From Nocardioides deserti (GTDB lineage: Bacteria > Actinomycetota > Actinomycetes > Propionibacteriales > Nocardioidaceae), in the NCBI RefSeq assembly GCF_014266025.1, contig NZ_JACMYC010000002.1, positions 416,723 through 480,722 on the forward strand: 64,000 nucleotides of DNA, written 5' to 3'. Both the position numbers and the translations under genes were made by a program. A model generated the notes under the pieces. That model was given only the letters and a program-made list of their open reading frames with translations, had not been told where the DNA came from and did no database searches. Below are positions 1 to 9,504 of the stretch, one piece after another. Within the stretch, counting starts at the first letter, position 1. The number at the start of each line of letters is the position of its first letter.

Positions 1-159
1 CGGCATGGGCGTCGTGGCGGGGACGCCGAGGACCGCGGACCAGAAGGCCCCCAGCCGTTCGGGGTCGTCGGCGGCGACGTTGACGGCGCCGAGGCTGATC
101 GCTGTCGGGGTCGAGGTCGGGGTCGCGGCGGGCGAGGGGGCATCCGGTGAGGTCGTCAT
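1..159 (-). CDS. VOC-family (glyoxalase/bleomycin-resistance-like) protein, 3' part cut by window edge
   Basis: Fifty-three codons are visible from an ATG at 159; the gene continues past the left edge. After a Thr/Pro/Ser-rich start, the protein reads ISLGAVNVAADDPERLGAFW and then a VLGVP segment. This is the usual first beta strand and helix of a vicinal-oxygen-chelate module, where a protein describes a substrate by one beta-alpha-beta-beta-beta unit and W-x-x-V-L-G marks the end of the helix. Actinobacterial members are mostly uncharacterised small-molecule-binding or dioxygenase-like proteins, so no substrate can be given. It shares its strand with pgm, whose start lies about 1.7 kb upstream in the direction of transcription, and only 59 bp separate pgm's stop from this ATG, so co-transcription is possible. 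Confidence 0.7.
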   Translation of the reverse strand, partial: MTTSPDAPSPAATPTSTPTAISLGAVNVAADDPERLGAFWSAVLGVPATTPMP

Positions 160-218
160 GACGGCACGCTAGGGCCGCCCGCCGACAGTGGCCAGGCCTC
201 GCAAGCCCGGCCGCCCGA

Positions 219-1877
219 TCAACCCAGCGCGGCGGTGACGAGCGCCTGCGCCTCCTCCTGGACCTGCGCGAGGTGCTCGGGGCCGCGGAAGGACTCGGCG
301 TACACCTTGTAGACGTCCTCGGTGCCGGACGGGCGCGCGGCGAACCACGCCGACTCCGTCGTGACCTTGAGCCCGCCGATCGCGGCGCCGTTGCCGGGCG
401 CCTCGGTGAGCGTGGCGGTGATCGGCTCGCCGGCGAGCTCGGTGGCGGTGACGTCCGCGGCGGACAGCCTCGACAGCGCGGCCTTCTGGTCGCGGGTGGC
501 GGGGGCGTCGGTCCGGGCGTACGCCGGCTCCCCGTGCGCGGCCACGAGGTCGGCGTAGTGCTCCGAGGGGGAGCGGCCGGTGTGCGCGACGATCTCCGAG
601 GCGAGCAGCGCGAGGATGATCCCGTCCTTGTCGGTGGTCCACACGCTGCCGTCCCGCCGCAGGAACGACGCGCCCGCCGACTCCTCGCCGCCGAAGCCGA
701 ACGACCCGTCGACCAGCCCCGGCACGAACCACTTGAACCCGACGGGCACCTCCACCATCGGCCGACCCAGCGACGCCGCGACGCGGTCGATCATCGAGGA
801 CGACACCAGCGTCTTGCCGATCCGCGCCCGCTCCGGCCACCCCGGCCGGGCACCGCCGAACAGGTGCTGGATCGCGACGGCGAGGAAGTGGTTGGGGTTC
901 ATCAGGCCGGCGTCCGGCGTGACGATGCCGTGCCGGTCGGCGTCGGCGTCGTTGCCGGTGGCGATGTCGTAGTCAGCCCGGCGGTCGATGAGCGAGGCCA
1001 TCGCGTGCGGGGAGGAGCAGTCCATCCGGATCTTCCCGTCCCAGTCCAGCGTCATGAACCGCCAGGTCGGGTCCACGAGCGGGTTCACGACGGTGAGGTC
1101 GAGGCCGTGCCGGTCGGCGATCTCCGACCAGTACGCCGCGGACGCGCCGCCGAGCGGGTCCGCACCGATCCGCACGCCCGCGGCCCGGATCGCCTCGACG
1201 TCGACCACGGAGGGCAGGTCGTCGACGTAGGTGCCGAGGAAGTCGTAGGAGCCGGCGGTGGCCCGGGCCCGGGCGAAGGGCACCCGACGCACGTCGGCGA
1301 GCCCGCCAGCGATGAGCTCGTTGGCCCGCGCGGCGATCGCGGAGGTGGCGTCGCTGCCGGCGGGGCCGCCGTGGGGCGGGTTGTACTTGAAGCCGCCGTC
1401 GGTCGGCGGGTTGTGCGACGGGGTGACGACGATGCCGTCGGCGAGCCCCGGACCGGTCGTGCGGCCGCCGTTCGCGCGCAGGATCGCGTGCGAGACGGCC
1501 GGCGTGGGGGTGTAGCCGTCGCGGGAGTCCACCAGCACGGTCACGTCGTTGGCGACGAGCACCTCGAGCGCCGACGCCCAGGCCGGCTCGGACAGCGCGT
1601 GGGTGTCGCGGCCGAGGAAGAGCGGTCCGTCGTACCCCTGCTCGCGCCGGTGGTCGCAGATCGCCTGCGTCGTGGCGAGGATGTGGCTCTCGTTGAACGA
1701 CGTCGACAGCGACGTCCCGCGGTGGCCGCTGGTGCCGAACGCGACCTGCTGGGCGACGTCCTCGGGGTCGGGCACGCCGGTGTAGTAGGCGGTGACGAGG
1801 TGCGCCACGTCGACGAGGTCCCGGGGTTCGGCGGGTTGTCCCGCGCGCTGGTCGGCCACGTCGGGATCATTGCCCAT
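219..1877 (-). CDS. pgm: Phosphoglucomutase (alpha-D-glucose-1,6-bisphosphate-dependent)
   Basis: Interconverts glucose-1-phosphate and glucose-6-phosphate in the cytosol, linking glycogen and sugar-nucleotide synthesis to glycolysis. The protein of 552 residues has the full alpha-phosphohexomutase layout: catalytic TPSHNPP loop with the phosphoserine at about Ser144, metal-binding DADAD around residues 300-304, sugar-binding GEESAG near 385, and the C-terminal phosphate-binding RPSGTE loop. The length matches the usual ~546 residues of bacterial Pgm. The reading frame stays open to 2141, but the ATG at 1877 ([10 protein letters not shown]) gives the family-typical N terminus, so I chose it; the longer extension is basic and low in similarity to anything. 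The enoyl-CoA hydratase gene starts divergently at 2028, leaving about 150 bp for both promoters. Confidence 0.95.
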   Translation of the reverse strand: MGNDPDVADQRAGQPAEPRDLVDVAHLVTAYYTGVPDPEDVAQQVAFGTSGHRGTSLSTSFNESHILATTQAICDHRREQGYDGPLFLGRDTHALSEPAWASALEVLVANDVTVLVDSRDGYTPTPAVSHAILRANGGRTTGPGLADGIVVTPSHNPPTDGGFKYNPPHGGPAGSDATSAIAARANELIAGGLADVRRVPFARARATAGSYDFLGTYVDDLPSVVDVEAIRAAGVRIGADPLGGASAAYWSEIADRHGLDLTVVNPLVDPTWRFMTLDWDGKIRMDCSSPHAMASLIDRRADYDIATGNDADADRHGIVTPDAGLMNPNHFLAVAIQHLFGGARPGWPERARIGKTLVSSSMIDRVAASLGRPMVEVPVGFKWFVPGLVDGSFGFGGEESAGASFLRRDGSVWTTDKDGIILALLASEIVAHTGRSPSEHYADLVAAHGEPAYARTDAPATRDQKAALSRLSAADVTATELAGEPITATLTEAPGNGAAIGGLKVTTESAWFAARPSGTEDVYKVYAESFRGPEHLAQVQEEAQALVTAALG

Positions 1878-2027
1878 CGGGCGCAGAAATGAGTCACGGC
1901 CGCTGGTGGTTTCCTCGCACGTGGGGGGACGACGAGGAGCACCAGCGGCCGGACGACACCAATCTACCCGCACGCCGTCTGCTCGGCCACATCCACCTCC
2001 GGCGAGTCCGCTCCCTAGGATTCCGCC

Positions 2028-2822
2028 ATGACCGTGACCTGCACGATCGACGACGGCATCGCCCAGGTGCGGCTCGCCCGCCCGGAGAAGCTGAACGCGC
2101 TGACCCTGCCGATCCTCGCCGAGCTGGCCGCGACCGGGCACCGGCTGCGACGCGACCGCACCGTCCGCGCGGTCGTCCTCGCTGGCGACGGCGACGCGTT
2201 CTGCGCCGGCCTCGACTTCGCGGACGTCCTGCGCAAGCCGGCCGCGATCGTGCCGGCGTTCCTGCCGGTGCCGTGGCGGGGCACCAACACCTTCCAGGAG
2301 GCGTGCTGGGCGTGGCGCCGCCTACCGGTGCCGGTGGTCGCGGCGGTCCACGGCCACTGCCTGGGCGGCGGCCTCCAGATCGCGCTCGCGGCCGACTTCC
2401 GGGTCGCCGCACCCGACTCGCGCTGGTCGGTGCTCGAGGGCAAGTGGGGGATCATCCCGGACATGACCGGCATCCGGTCGCTGACCGAGCTGGTCGGCCC
2501 GGACACCGCGAAGCTGCTGACGATGACCGCCGACGTCGTCTCCGGCAAGGAGGCGCACGACCTCGGGCTGGTCACCGAGCTGGCGTCGGACCCGGTCGAG
2601 GCCGCCACCGCGCTGGCCGGGCGCCTGGCCACCCGCTCGCCGGACCAGCTGGCCGCGGCCAAGCGGCTGCTCGAGGGCGCGACGAGCCGCAGCGCGCGGC
2701 GCACCTTCGCGCTCGAGCGGCTCGAGCAGGCGCAGCTGCTGTTCCTGCGCAACACCGCGAAGGCCCGCCAGGCGGCGTTCAAGGGCGCCACCGCGGCGTT
2801 CGGCCCGCGCGTCCGCCGCTGA
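2028..2822 (+). CDS. Enoyl-CoA hydratase/isomerase (crotonase family)
   Basis: A 264-residue single-domain crotonase. The oxyanion-hole segments are clear: DAFCAGLDF near residue 62 and [20 protein letters not shown] near 107-126, both of which hold the thioester carbonyl of acyl-CoA. The first catalytic-acid position looks occupied ([10 protein letters not shown] near 140), while the second acid position of classical hydratases is less clear (an Asp-Met follows). The exact reaction, hydration or double-bond shift, therefore cannot be assigned. Proteins like this act in beta-oxidation or degradation of branched or aromatic acids. No beta-oxidation partners are adjacent. ATG 2028 is the only sensible start; it lies divergent to pgm and 31 bp before the next gene, so the two may share a transcript. 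Confidence 0.85.
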   Translation: MTVTCTIDDGIAQVRLARPEKLNALTLPILAELAATGHRLRRDRTVRAVVLAGDGDAFCAGLDFADVLRKPAAIVPAFLPVPWRGTNTFQEACWAWRRLPVPVVAAVHGHCLGGGLQIALAADFRVAAPDSRWSVLEGKWGIIPDMTGIRSLTELVGPDTAKLLTMTADVVSGKEAHDLGLVTELASDPVEAATALAGRLATRSPDQLAAAKRLLEGATSRSARRTFALERLEQAQLLFLRNTAKARQAAFKGATAAFGPRVRR

Positions 2823-2853
2823 GCCAAGGCGCAGGCCCCTAGGCTCGGCCCCC

Positions 2854-4512
2854 GTGAGAGGCGGTGTCAGGACCGGAGCGAGGAGCCGTGCGGCCGGGCT
2901 GAGGTTCCCGCGCACGATCGTCCTGGTCGCCCTCGCGGCGCTCACCTGGGCGCTCGGGCCGCTCGTGGTGCTGGTCGCGCTGCTGATCCTGGCCGTCCCG
3001 CGGGTCCGCCGCTGGTGGCGACCGACCTGGCGCGTGGTCGCGGGCTGGGTGGTCGGCGTGCTCGCGCTGGTCGGCGTCGTCGTGGTCCTGCCCGACGGCC
3101 TGCTGCCGATCCCGCCCGGCGCCGGGGCGGCGGTGACGCCGGGCTACACCGGCCGGCCGTTCACCGCCCAGCCGGTCGAGCTCGACGTGCCGCAGCACCC
3201 GTTCCTCGCCCCGAACGGCCTCAGCTCGATGCACCACGACGCCTGGGCCACCGACGCCACCGTCCACCCCGGCCCGCTCGGGGAGTCCCCGCGCGTCGAG
3301 ACCGCGTGGTACGGCGTCGAGGAGTGCGCCACGCTCGCCTTCGACAGCCACGAGCGGCTCGTCGCGCTCTGCGGCGACCTCCAGGGGCCGCGCATGCACG
3401 TGCTCGACCCGGAGTCGATGCGGCCGCTGGTCAGCAAGGACCTCCCCGACCGGCCCGACGTCGAGGGCAAGCAGCCGTGGGAGAACCTCTGCGCCGGCGC
3501 CTACTTCTACCTCGACGCCGAGGACCGCGCGGTCGTCGCCACCACCGACCGCCGCGTCCTCGTCGTCGCCACCTCCGACGCCGACGGCGACGCGGACCTG
3601 ACGACCGAGGCGACCCACGACCTCGGTGTGCAGGTGCCGGCCGATGACTGCCTGATCGCGGTGCTCCCGGACTGGCAGGGCCGGATCTGGTTCGTCACCC
3701 AGGACGGCCGCACCGGCTTCGTCGAGCCCGGGTCGGGCGACGTCGCCGTGCTCGAGCTCGGCGAGGAGGTCGCGAACTCCTTCGCCACCGACACCGACGG
3801 CGCCGTGTACGTCGTCACCACCGCCGCGCTCTACCGGCTCGAGGTGTCGCCGGCCGGCCTCCCGCGGGTGCGGTGGCGCACGCCGTACGACCGCGGCTCG
3901 CGGCTCAAGCCCGGCCAGGTCTCCCAGGGCAGCGGCACCACCCCGACGATCCTGCCCGGCGGCGTCGTCGCGATCACCGACAACGCCGGCCCGCGCATGC
4001 ACGTCCAGATGTACGGCACCCGCCGCGGGCGGCTGATCTGCCAGGAGGCGGTCTTCGGCGACGACGCGAGCGCCACCGACAACTCGCTCGTCTCGGTCGG
4101 CACCGGCGTGGTCGTCGAGAACAACGCCGACTACACCGGTCCCTGGCGCACGATGCTCGGCCGCACGACGCCCGGTGGCTTCGCGCGCGTCGACCTCGTG
4201 ACCGGCGAGGACGGCGAGCGCACCTGCGAGACCGTGTGGACCTCGGAGGTCTCCGCGCCCACGTCGGTACCGAAGCTCTCGCTCGCCACCGGCCTGCTCT
4301 ACGCCTACGAGAAGCGGTCGAGCGTCTGGGGCGCGAGCGCGTGGTACCTCGTCGCGCTCGACGTCCGCACCGGCCGCACGGCGTACCGCGTCCGCACCGG
4401 GATCGGCGCGCTCTTCAACAACCACTACGCCGCCGTCACGCTCGCCCCCGACGGATCGGCGTACGTCGCCACGCTGGCCGGCATGGTCCGCGTCCGCGAC
4501 CGCGAGGACTGA
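2854..4512 (+). CDS. Membrane-anchored beta-propeller-like protein of unknown function
   Basis: A 552-residue protein beginning at GTG 2854. Two hydrophobic stretches come first: residues about 22-48 (IVLVALAALTWALGPLVVLV) and 61-78 (VVAGWVVGVLALVGVVVV). Residues ~100-550 then form an extracytoplasmic or cytoplasmic domain made of repeated blade-like strands: AFDSHERLVALCGDL, DCLIAVLPDWQGRIWFVTQD, FATDTDGAVYVVTTAALYRL and AVTLAPDGSAYVATLAGMV. Such blades with D-x-x-G-x-x-W/Y turns resemble SMP-30/NHL or PQQ-type propellers. No catalytic residues are obvious. It sits 31 bp after the crotonase gene and meets the next gene stop-to-stop at 4512/4513. I do not recognise a named family. Confidence 0.7.
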   Translation: MRGGVRTGARSRAAGLRFPRTIVLVALAALTWALGPLVVLVALLILAVPRVRRWWRPTWRVVAGWVVGVLALVGVVVVLPDGLLPIPPGAGAAVTPGYTGRPFTAQPVELDVPQHPFLAPNGLSSMHHDAWATDATVHPGPLGESPRVETAWYGVEECATLAFDSHERLVALCGDLQGPRMHVLDPESMRPLVSKDLPDRPDVEGKQPWENLCAGAYFYLDAEDRAVVATTDRRVLVVATSDADGDADLTTEATHDLGVQVPADDCLIAVLPDWQGRIWFVTQDGRTGFVEPGSGDVAVLELGEEVANSFATDTDGAVYVVTTAALYRLEVSPAGLPRVRWRTPYDRGSRLKPGQVSQGSGTTPTILPGGVVAITDNAGPRMHVQMYGTRRGRLICQEAVFGDDASATDNSLVSVGTGVVVENNADYTGPWRTMLGRTTPGGFARVDLVTGEDGERTCETVWTSEVSAPTSVPKLSLATGLLYAYEKRSSVWGASAWYLVALDVRTGRTAYRVRTGIGALFNNHYAAVTLAPDGSAYVATLAGMVRVRDRED

Positions 4513-5175
4513 TCAGTCCCGCTCCTGCTCCTCCCGGGCCTGCTCGTCGCGCTTGCGGCGGCGGTTCACCTCGCCGCGGGCGAGGAGGAAGGCGAGGGCT
4601 ACCGGCCAGACGTAGCCGAGGACGTCCAGCACCTGTCGCACCCAGCCCGGCACCTCGACGTCGAAGTGCGGGATCGGCAGGTCGATGTCCGGCCAGGGGA
4701 TCGACGGCAGGTCGATGTCGGGCCACGGGATCGAGGGCAGGTCCGGCCAGGGGACGTCGATGTCGGGCAGGAAGCGCGAGAGCAGCCCGAGCAGCACCGG
4801 CACGGCGATGATCGCGATCGCGATGCCGGCCTTCTGCGCGGCGTACCGGTTCGGGTGGGCGAGCAGCCGCTCCTCGTGCTGCGCGGCGGCCGAGCCCGCC
4901 TCGGGCACCAGGTCGGTGCCGCCGACGCCGACGAGCGCGCCGGCGAGGTCGTCGTGCACGGTGGCGCGCCGCGGCGCCCCGAGCGCGCTGAACTTCACCT
5001 TGACCGCGCCGAGGTCGGGGTGGTCGTCGCCGGAGTCGATCTCGACGGCGTCCTCGGCCGAGCGCTTCTCGGTGACCAGCTCGCCGTCGACGTACCACCG
5101 CAGGTGCCGGCGCACCGATCCCTCGGCCTCGACCCGGTGGTGGCGGCCGGCGACGGAGCGCTCCCAGACCTGCAT
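4513..5175 (-). CDS. Membrane protein with proline/tryptophan decapeptide repeats
   Basis: A 220-residue protein with three parts. Residues 1-105 are soluble and beta-rich (QVWERSVAGRHHRVEAEG, LRWYVDGELV). A first membrane segment (AGIAIAIIAVPVLLGLLSRF) lies near 117-137. Then comes an unusual linker of about 40 residues built on a PSIPWPDIDL decapeptide: a partial unit, two full units and a degenerate end (DLPIPHFDVE). A second membrane segment (LGYVWPVALAFLLA) near 185-200 is followed by a highly charged tail (RRRKRDEQAREEQERD). The DNA under the linker is a ~30-bp tandem repeat at about 4678-4750. The start ATG at 5175 is consistent with the fold. Function unknown. Confidence 0.7.
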   Translation of the reverse strand: MQVWERSVAGRHHRVEAEGSVRRHLRWYVDGELVTEKRSAEDAVEIDSGDDHPDLGAVKVKFSALGAPRRATVHDDLAGALVGVGGTDLVPEAGSAAAQHEERLLAHPNRYAAQKAGIAIAIIAVPVLLGLLSRFLPDIDVPWPDLPSIPWPDIDLPSIPWPDIDLPIPHFDVEVPGWVRQVLDVLGYVWPVALAFLLARGEVNRRRKRDEQAREEQERD

Positions 5176-5244
5176 GCGACCGACGCTAGAGGTGCCGGTC
5201 GGCCGCGCACATCGGCCGGGGGTCGGTGACGGGGCGACCTTGGT

Positions 5245-6180
5245 CTAGGGGTAGGCGACCCCGGTGACGTCCTCGCTGATCTCCCACAGCCGTCGCTGGG
5301 CGACCTCGTCGTGGGAGAGGCGGTTGCTCGAGACGACGCGCGGCGGGCCGGAGGCCTCCTGGAGCCCGCCGGGGCCGCAGTAGGTCGCGCCGGGGAGGTC
5401 GGCCGTGGCGGCCATGAGCGTCGGCTGGGCGCCCGCAGCGGCGGACTGGGAGACCGCGCGGATCGCCGCGTCGAGGATGCTGGCGATGCCGCCCGAGGAG
5501 CGGCCGTACTGCCCGTTCGCCGCGAGGTGCGTGCCCGCGAAGCCGGGGTGCGCGGCCAGCGCCTTGACCGGCAGCTCGGCGCGGCGCAGCCGCCGGTCGA
5601 GCTCGTAGGTGAAGAGCAGGTTCGCGAGCTTGGTCTGCCCGTAGGTCGGCCACCGCGAGTAGCGGCCCTGCTGCGCCCGAGGGTCGCCGAGCGGCGCGCT
5701 GCGGGCGACGCGGTGGAACTGCGAGCTCACCGCCACGACGCGGCCGTCCTCGCTCGCGACGAGCTGCGGCAGCAGCAGGCCGGTCAGCAGGAACGGGCCG
5801 AAGTGGTTGGTCGCCATCTGCAGCTCGAGGCCGTCGGCGGTGCGGGAGTACGGCGTGCCCATCACGCCCGCGTTGTTGACCAGCAGGCCGATCGGCCCGA
5901 GCCCGGCCGCCTCGGCCGCGCCGCGGCGCACCGAGGAGAGGTCGGCGAGGTCGACGACCAGCTTCTCCAGCGAGGCGTGCGGGACCTCCTCGCGGATGGT
6001 CCGCTCGGTGGCGTCGAGCTTGTCCTGGGTGCGGCCGGCAAGGACGACGCGGGCGCCGCGCCGGGCCAGCTCGAGCGCGGTGTGGTGGCCGAGGCCGCCG
6101 ACGCTGGTGCCGGTGACCAGCGCGGTGCGGCCGGCCTGGTCCGGGATGTCGGCGAGCGTCCAGGCGTCGGTCGCCGTCAC
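5245..6180 (-). CDS. Short-chain dehydrogenase/reductase (retinol-dehydrogenase/oxidoreductase-like)
   Basis: A 311-residue classical SDR. The nucleotide-binding glycine motif is TGTSVGGLG near residue 21, followed by NNAGV near 97, a serine in VSSQFH and the catalytic YxxxK in TYGQTK near 176-180. The size (about 310 residues) and the long substrate loop resemble the light-dependent protochlorophyllide reductase/retinol dehydrogenase-type SDRs common in actinobacteria, generally NADP-dependent. Substrate unknown. The frame is open far upstream (to 6951), but the GTG at 6180 overlaps the stop of the upstream gene by 4 bp (GTGA), a standard actinobacterial translational coupling, so that start is preferred. 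Confidence 0.85.
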   Translation of the reverse strand: MTATDAWTLADIPDQAGRTALVTGTSVGGLGHHTALELARRGARVVLAGRTQDKLDATERTIREEVPHASLEKLVVDLADLSSVRRGAAEAAGLGPIGLLVNNAGVMGTPYSRTADGLELQMATNHFGPFLLTGLLLPQLVASEDGRVVAVSSQFHRVARSAPLGDPRAQQGRYSRWPTYGQTKLANLLFTYELDRRLRRAELPVKALAAHPGFAGTHLAANGQYGRSSGGIASILDAAIRAVSQSAAAGAQPTLMAATADLPGATYCGPGGLQEASGPPRVVSSNRLSHDEVAQRRLWEISEDVTGVAYP

Positions 6181-6992
6181 GGGGTGGTCGCCATCTGCTC
6201 GAGGACCTGCTGCGCGAGGGCCTCGTCGCCCTCGACCGCCACCGTGGCCGCGGCGTCGGGGCGCCGGCCGCCCGCGAGCACCACGAACGTCTCGCGGTCC
6301 ATCCGCAGCGTCGCGTCGGCCTGCTCCGGTGGGGTCGGGAGCCGCTCGCCGCGGCCCTGGTCGTTGACGGTGAAGGCGGCGGCGGTGCTGCCCTCGACCT
6401 CGACCAGCAGCGTGGTGCCGGCCGGGGCGCCGACCCGCTTGGCCAGCACGAAGCCCATGCTCTCGAGCAGGTAGTCCGCCGTGTGCTGGGCCGCCGGGCT
6501 GTCCATCCCGCCGGGGCGGCCGACCGCGCGGCGTACGTCCTGCTCGTGCATCCACACGTCCAGCGGCCGGTTGCGCAGCAGCGTCTCCCAGCTCCACGGC
6601 ACGCCGCCGAAGACCCGCTCGGGCTTCGCGGACCCGTCGGTCGGCGGGTCGGCCAGCAGGGCGGTGTGCCGGGCGGTGGCGGCCTCGCGGATCTCGATGA
6701 TCAGCTCGTCGGGCGTGGCGGTACGCCGGTTGGCCGGGCCGATCTCGGTGTAGAGCCCCATCATCGACGTCACGTGCGGCGGCTCGCCGATCTCGGCGTG
6801 CTCCTCGACGCCGGTCGCCAGCACCTTCTCCAGGTGGGCGACGTGCGCCACGACCGCGCGGACGTCCCAGCCCGCGAGGTCGGTCGGCGTGGACCACGCC
6901 TCCTCGGGCAGCTTTTCCAGCAGTGAGGTGAGGGCGTCGACCGCCTGCCACCAGACCTCGACGTACCCCGCCAGCCGTTCCTGATCGCTCAC
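6177..6992 (-). CDS. Maleylpyruvate-isomerase-family mycothiol-dependent enzyme
   Basis: A 271-residue protein of the DinB-like four-helix superfamily subgroup that uses mycothiol. The hallmark is the N-terminal region EAWSTPTDLAGWDVRAVVAH followed by VAHLEKVLATG, with a metal-binding His, and a later WMHEQDVRRAVG containing the second and third metal ligands. The C-terminal ~90 residues form an SCP2-like domain (LVEVEGSTAAAFTV, DATLRMDRETFVVLAGG). The family includes true maleylpyruvate isomerase of gentisate degradation, but most members have no assigned substrate and no gentisate genes are near. GTG 6992 gives the usual start (VSDQERLAGYV); another GTG lies at 7013. Translationally coupled to the SDR downstream, so the two likely work together. 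Confidence 0.8.
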   Translation of the reverse strand: MSDQERLAGYVEVWWQAVDALTSLLEKLPEEAWSTPTDLAGWDVRAVVAHVAHLEKVLATGVEEHAEIGEPPHVTSMMGLYTEIGPANRRTATPDELIIEIREAATARHTALLADPPTDGSAKPERVFGGVPWSWETLLRNRPLDVWMHEQDVRRAVGRPGGMDSPAAQHTADYLLESMGFVLAKRVGAPAGTTLLVEVEGSTAAAFTVNDQGRGERLPTPPEQADATLRMDRETFVVLAGGRRPDAAATVAVEGDEALAQQVLEQMATTP

Positions 6993-7063
6993 GCCCCGGA
7001 GCCTACTGACCACCGGCGGCCGCTGGTCGCTCGTGCCGCGGGGCGGTGGGCGAGGATGGGCGC

Positions 7064-8833
7064 ATGCGCGTGCGTGCTCCCGAGCTGGTCGGTCGTGGCT
7101 GGCTCAACACCGACGGCCCCCTGCACCTGGCCGACCTCCGCGGCCGCTTCGTCCTGCTCGACTTCTGGGCCTTCTGCTGCATCAACTGCCTGCACGTCCT
7201 CGACGAGCTCAAGCCGGTGGAGGAGAAGCACGCCGGGGAGCTGGTCGTCATCGGGGTGCACTCACCGAAGTTCGTCCACGAGGCCGACCCGGACGCGCTG
7301 CGCGCCGCCGTCGAGCGCTACTCGGTCACCCACCCCGTCCTCGACGACCCCGAGCTGGTCACCTGGCAGGCCTACACCGCCCGCGCCTGGCCGACGCTGG
7401 TGCTGGTCGACCCGGAGGGGTACGTCGTCGGGCAGTACGCCGGCGAGGGCCACGCCCACGCCATCGACGCGCTGCTGACCGAGCTGGTCGCGGAGCACCG
7501 CGCGAAGGGCACGCTCCAGCCCGGCGACTCGCCGTACGTCCCGCCCGTCGTCGAGCCCACCGACCTCCGCTTCCCCGCCTCGGCCGTGCCGCTGCCCTCT
7601 GCGCAGGGGGGCCGGGTGCTGGTCGCCGACGCCGGCCACGACGAGGTCGTCGAGCTCGGTGCCGACGGCGAGGTGCTGCGCCGGTTCGGCGGCTTCCGGG
7701 AGCCCAACGGCCTCTGCCTGCTGCCCGAGGACGTCGCCGCCGAGGTGGGGTACGACGTCGTGGTCGCCGACACCGTCGGCCACCGGCTCCACGGGCTGGC
7801 GCTCGCCGACGGCTCGACCCGCGTGCTCGCCGGCGACGGCCAGCAGCTGATGCCCGGCGATGGCAGCGACCGGCTCTCCAGCCCGTGGGACGTCGCCTGG
7901 TGGCGCGACCGGGTCTGGGTCGCGATGGCCGGCATCCACCAGCTGTGGACGTTCGACCCGCGCACCGGGGTCGTCGAGGTCGCGGCCGGCACCGCCAACG
8001 AGGGGCTGCTCGACGGCGCGGCGCCGGAGGCGTGGCTGGCCCAGACCTCGCGGCTCGCGCCCGACGGCGACCGGCTGTGGCTGGCCGACAGCGAGACCTC
8101 GTCGGTCCGCTGGGTGCAGGAGTCGGCGGCTGGTGGCCTCGAGATCCGCACGGCGGTCGGCACCGGCCTGTTCGACTTCGGCTTCCGCGACGGCCCGGCC
8201 GACCAGGCGCTGCTCCAGCATCCCCTCGGCGTGACGGCCCTGCCCGACGGCTCGGTCGCGGTCTGCGACACCTACAACGGGGCGGTCCGCCGGCTCGCGG
8301 TCACCGCCGGGGAGCCGGGCGAGGTCACCACGCTCGCCACCGGCCTCGCCGAGCCGTCCGCGGCGTACGTCGACGGGTCGGACCTGGTGGTCGTCGAGTC
8401 CGGCGCGCACCGGCTGACCCGGGTGCCGCTCGGCAGCGCCGGCACGCGCACCGAGGGCTTCGCCCACTCCACCCAGCGGCCGGTCACCGAGGTGCCGGCG
8501 ACGCTCGAGCTGGTCGTGTCGTTCACGCCGCCGCCGGGGCAGAAGGTCGACGACCGGTTCGGCCCGCCGGCGCAGCTGATGGTCGAGGCGACCCCGCCCC
8601 AGCTCGTCCGCGAGGGCGGCGGCCGAGGCACCGACCTGACCCGCACGATCGTGCTCGACCCGCACGTCGGCGACGGCGTGCTCCACGTGGCCGCCCGGGC
8701 CGCGTCGTGCGACGCCGACGGCGGCGAGGGCGCCGCCTGTCACCTGCACCAGCAGGACTGGGGTGTCCCCGTCCGCGTCGTCGCGGACGCGGACGGGCGG
8801 CTCGTGCTGCCCCTCGGCGGCGTCGAGGGCTGA
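7064..8833 (+). CDS. Thioredoxin-like / NHL-repeat fusion protein (NHLRC2-like)
   Basis: A 589-residue fusion. Residues ~1-150 are a thioredoxin/TlpA-like domain with the redox motif C-I-N-C inside FWAFCCINCLHVLDEL, the cis-proline segment ARAWPTLVLVDPEG and AGEGHAHAID. Residues ~165-480 are an NHL beta-propeller (repeats such as NGLCLLPEDVA, HPLGVTALPDGSVAVCDTYN), and ~490-589 a C-terminal beta domain typical of this family. Bacterial and animal NHLRC2 proteins share this order; their biochemical role is poorly known. No signal peptide is seen, so it is probably cytosolic. ATG 7064 was chosen because AGGA lies 8 nt upstream; the frame opens at 7046. Transcribed divergently from the gene before it. 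Confidence 0.85.
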   Translation: MRVRAPELVGRGWLNTDGPLHLADLRGRFVLLDFWAFCCINCLHVLDELKPVEEKHAGELVVIGVHSPKFVHEADPDALRAAVERYSVTHPVLDDPELVTWQAYTARAWPTLVLVDPEGYVVGQYAGEGHAHAIDALLTELVAEHRAKGTLQPGDSPYVPPVVEPTDLRFPASAVPLPSAQGGRVLVADAGHDEVVELGADGEVLRRFGGFREPNGLCLLPEDVAAEVGYDVVVADTVGHRLHGLALADGSTRVLAGDGQQLMPGDGSDRLSSPWDVAWWRDRVWVAMAGIHQLWTFDPRTGVVEVAAGTANEGLLDGAAPEAWLAQTSRLAPDGDRLWLADSETSSVRWVQESAAGGLEIRTAVGTGLFDFGFRDGPADQALLQHPLGVTALPDGSVAVCDTYNGAVRRLAVTAGEPGEVTTLATGLAEPSAAYVDGSDLVVVESGAHRLTRVPLGSAGTRTEGFAHSTQRPVTEVPATLELVVSFTPPPGQKVDDRFGPPAQLMVEATPPQLVREGGGRGTDLTRTIVLDPHVGDGVLHVAARAASCDADGGEGAACHLHQQDWGVPVRVVADADGRLVLPLGGVEG

Positions 8834-8845
8834 CCCGGCCGGAGG

Positions 8846-9448
8846 TCAGGAGCCGGTCGCCAGCCGCACCGCGATCGCCAGCATCACGACGCCGATCAGC
8901 ACGTCGAGCACCTGCCAGGCCCGCGGGCTGGCGAGGAACCGCGCGAGCAGGCGCGCGCCGTAGCCGAGACCGCTGAACCACACCAGGCTCGCCAGGCACG
9001 CCCCGGCCGCGAACCACCAGCGCCCGCCCGACCCGTGCGTCGCCGCCACCGACCCGAGGAGCAGCACGGTGTCGAGGTAGACGTGCGGGTTGAGCCAGGT
9101 CAACGCGAGCGCCCGCAGCGCCGCCGATCGACGCGAGAGCCGGGCTCCGCCGGCGGCCGCCAGGGCGTCGGGCCGCCGCGCGCGGAGCAGCGACGAGACG
9201 CCGTACCAGGTCAGGAACGCGACGCCGAGCCACCGCACCACGTCGATCGCGGCCGGCGCGCGCTCGACGATCGTGCCGATGCCCGCGACGCCGGCGAGGA
9301 TCAGGACCAGGTCGGAGACCGCGCAGATCGCCACCACCAGGCCGACGTGGTCGCGGGCGAGCCCCTGGCGCAGCACGTAGGCGTTCTGTGCGCCGATCGC
9401 GACGATGAGCGCGAGGCCGGTCGCCGTGCCGGTCAGGAAGTGGTCCAC
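8846..9448 (-). CDS. lysE: LysE/ArgO-type basic amino acid exporter
   Basis: A 200-residue inner-membrane protein with the LysE signature IVAIGAQNAYVLRQGL at its N terminus, WLNPHVYLDTVLLLGSVA in the middle and about six hydrophobic helices. Members export L-lysine and/or L-arginine to prevent harmful accumulation. The frame is open upstream into the next gene, but GTG 9448 gives the family start (VDHFLTGTATG). The divergent neighbour is the matching LysR-type activator, the same pairing as lysE-lysG of Corynebacterium glutamicum and argO-argP of Escherichia coli, which strongly supports the role. Whether lysine, arginine or both are exported cannot be read from the sequence. Confidence 0.9.
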   Translation of the reverse strand: MDHFLTGTATGLALIVAIGAQNAYVLRQGLARDHVGLVVAICAVSDLVLILAGVAGIGTIVERAPAAIDVVRWLGVAFLTWYGVSSLLRARRPDALAAAGGARLSRRSAALRALALTWLNPHVYLDTVLLLGSVAATHGSGGRWWFAAGACLASLVWFSGLGYGARLLARFLASPRAWQVLDVLIGVVMLAIAVRLATGS

Positions 9449-9504
9449 GCCGGAGAACGCTACGGTCGCGCCGACCTGTGCGCCAGCGAAGGTTCCTGCA
9501 GATA

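Noticed and set aside
273..1892. Long plus-strand open frame over pgm
   Set aside because: Antisense shadow of pgm, Arg/Gly/Val-rich without motifs; the same applies to most long frames in this window.
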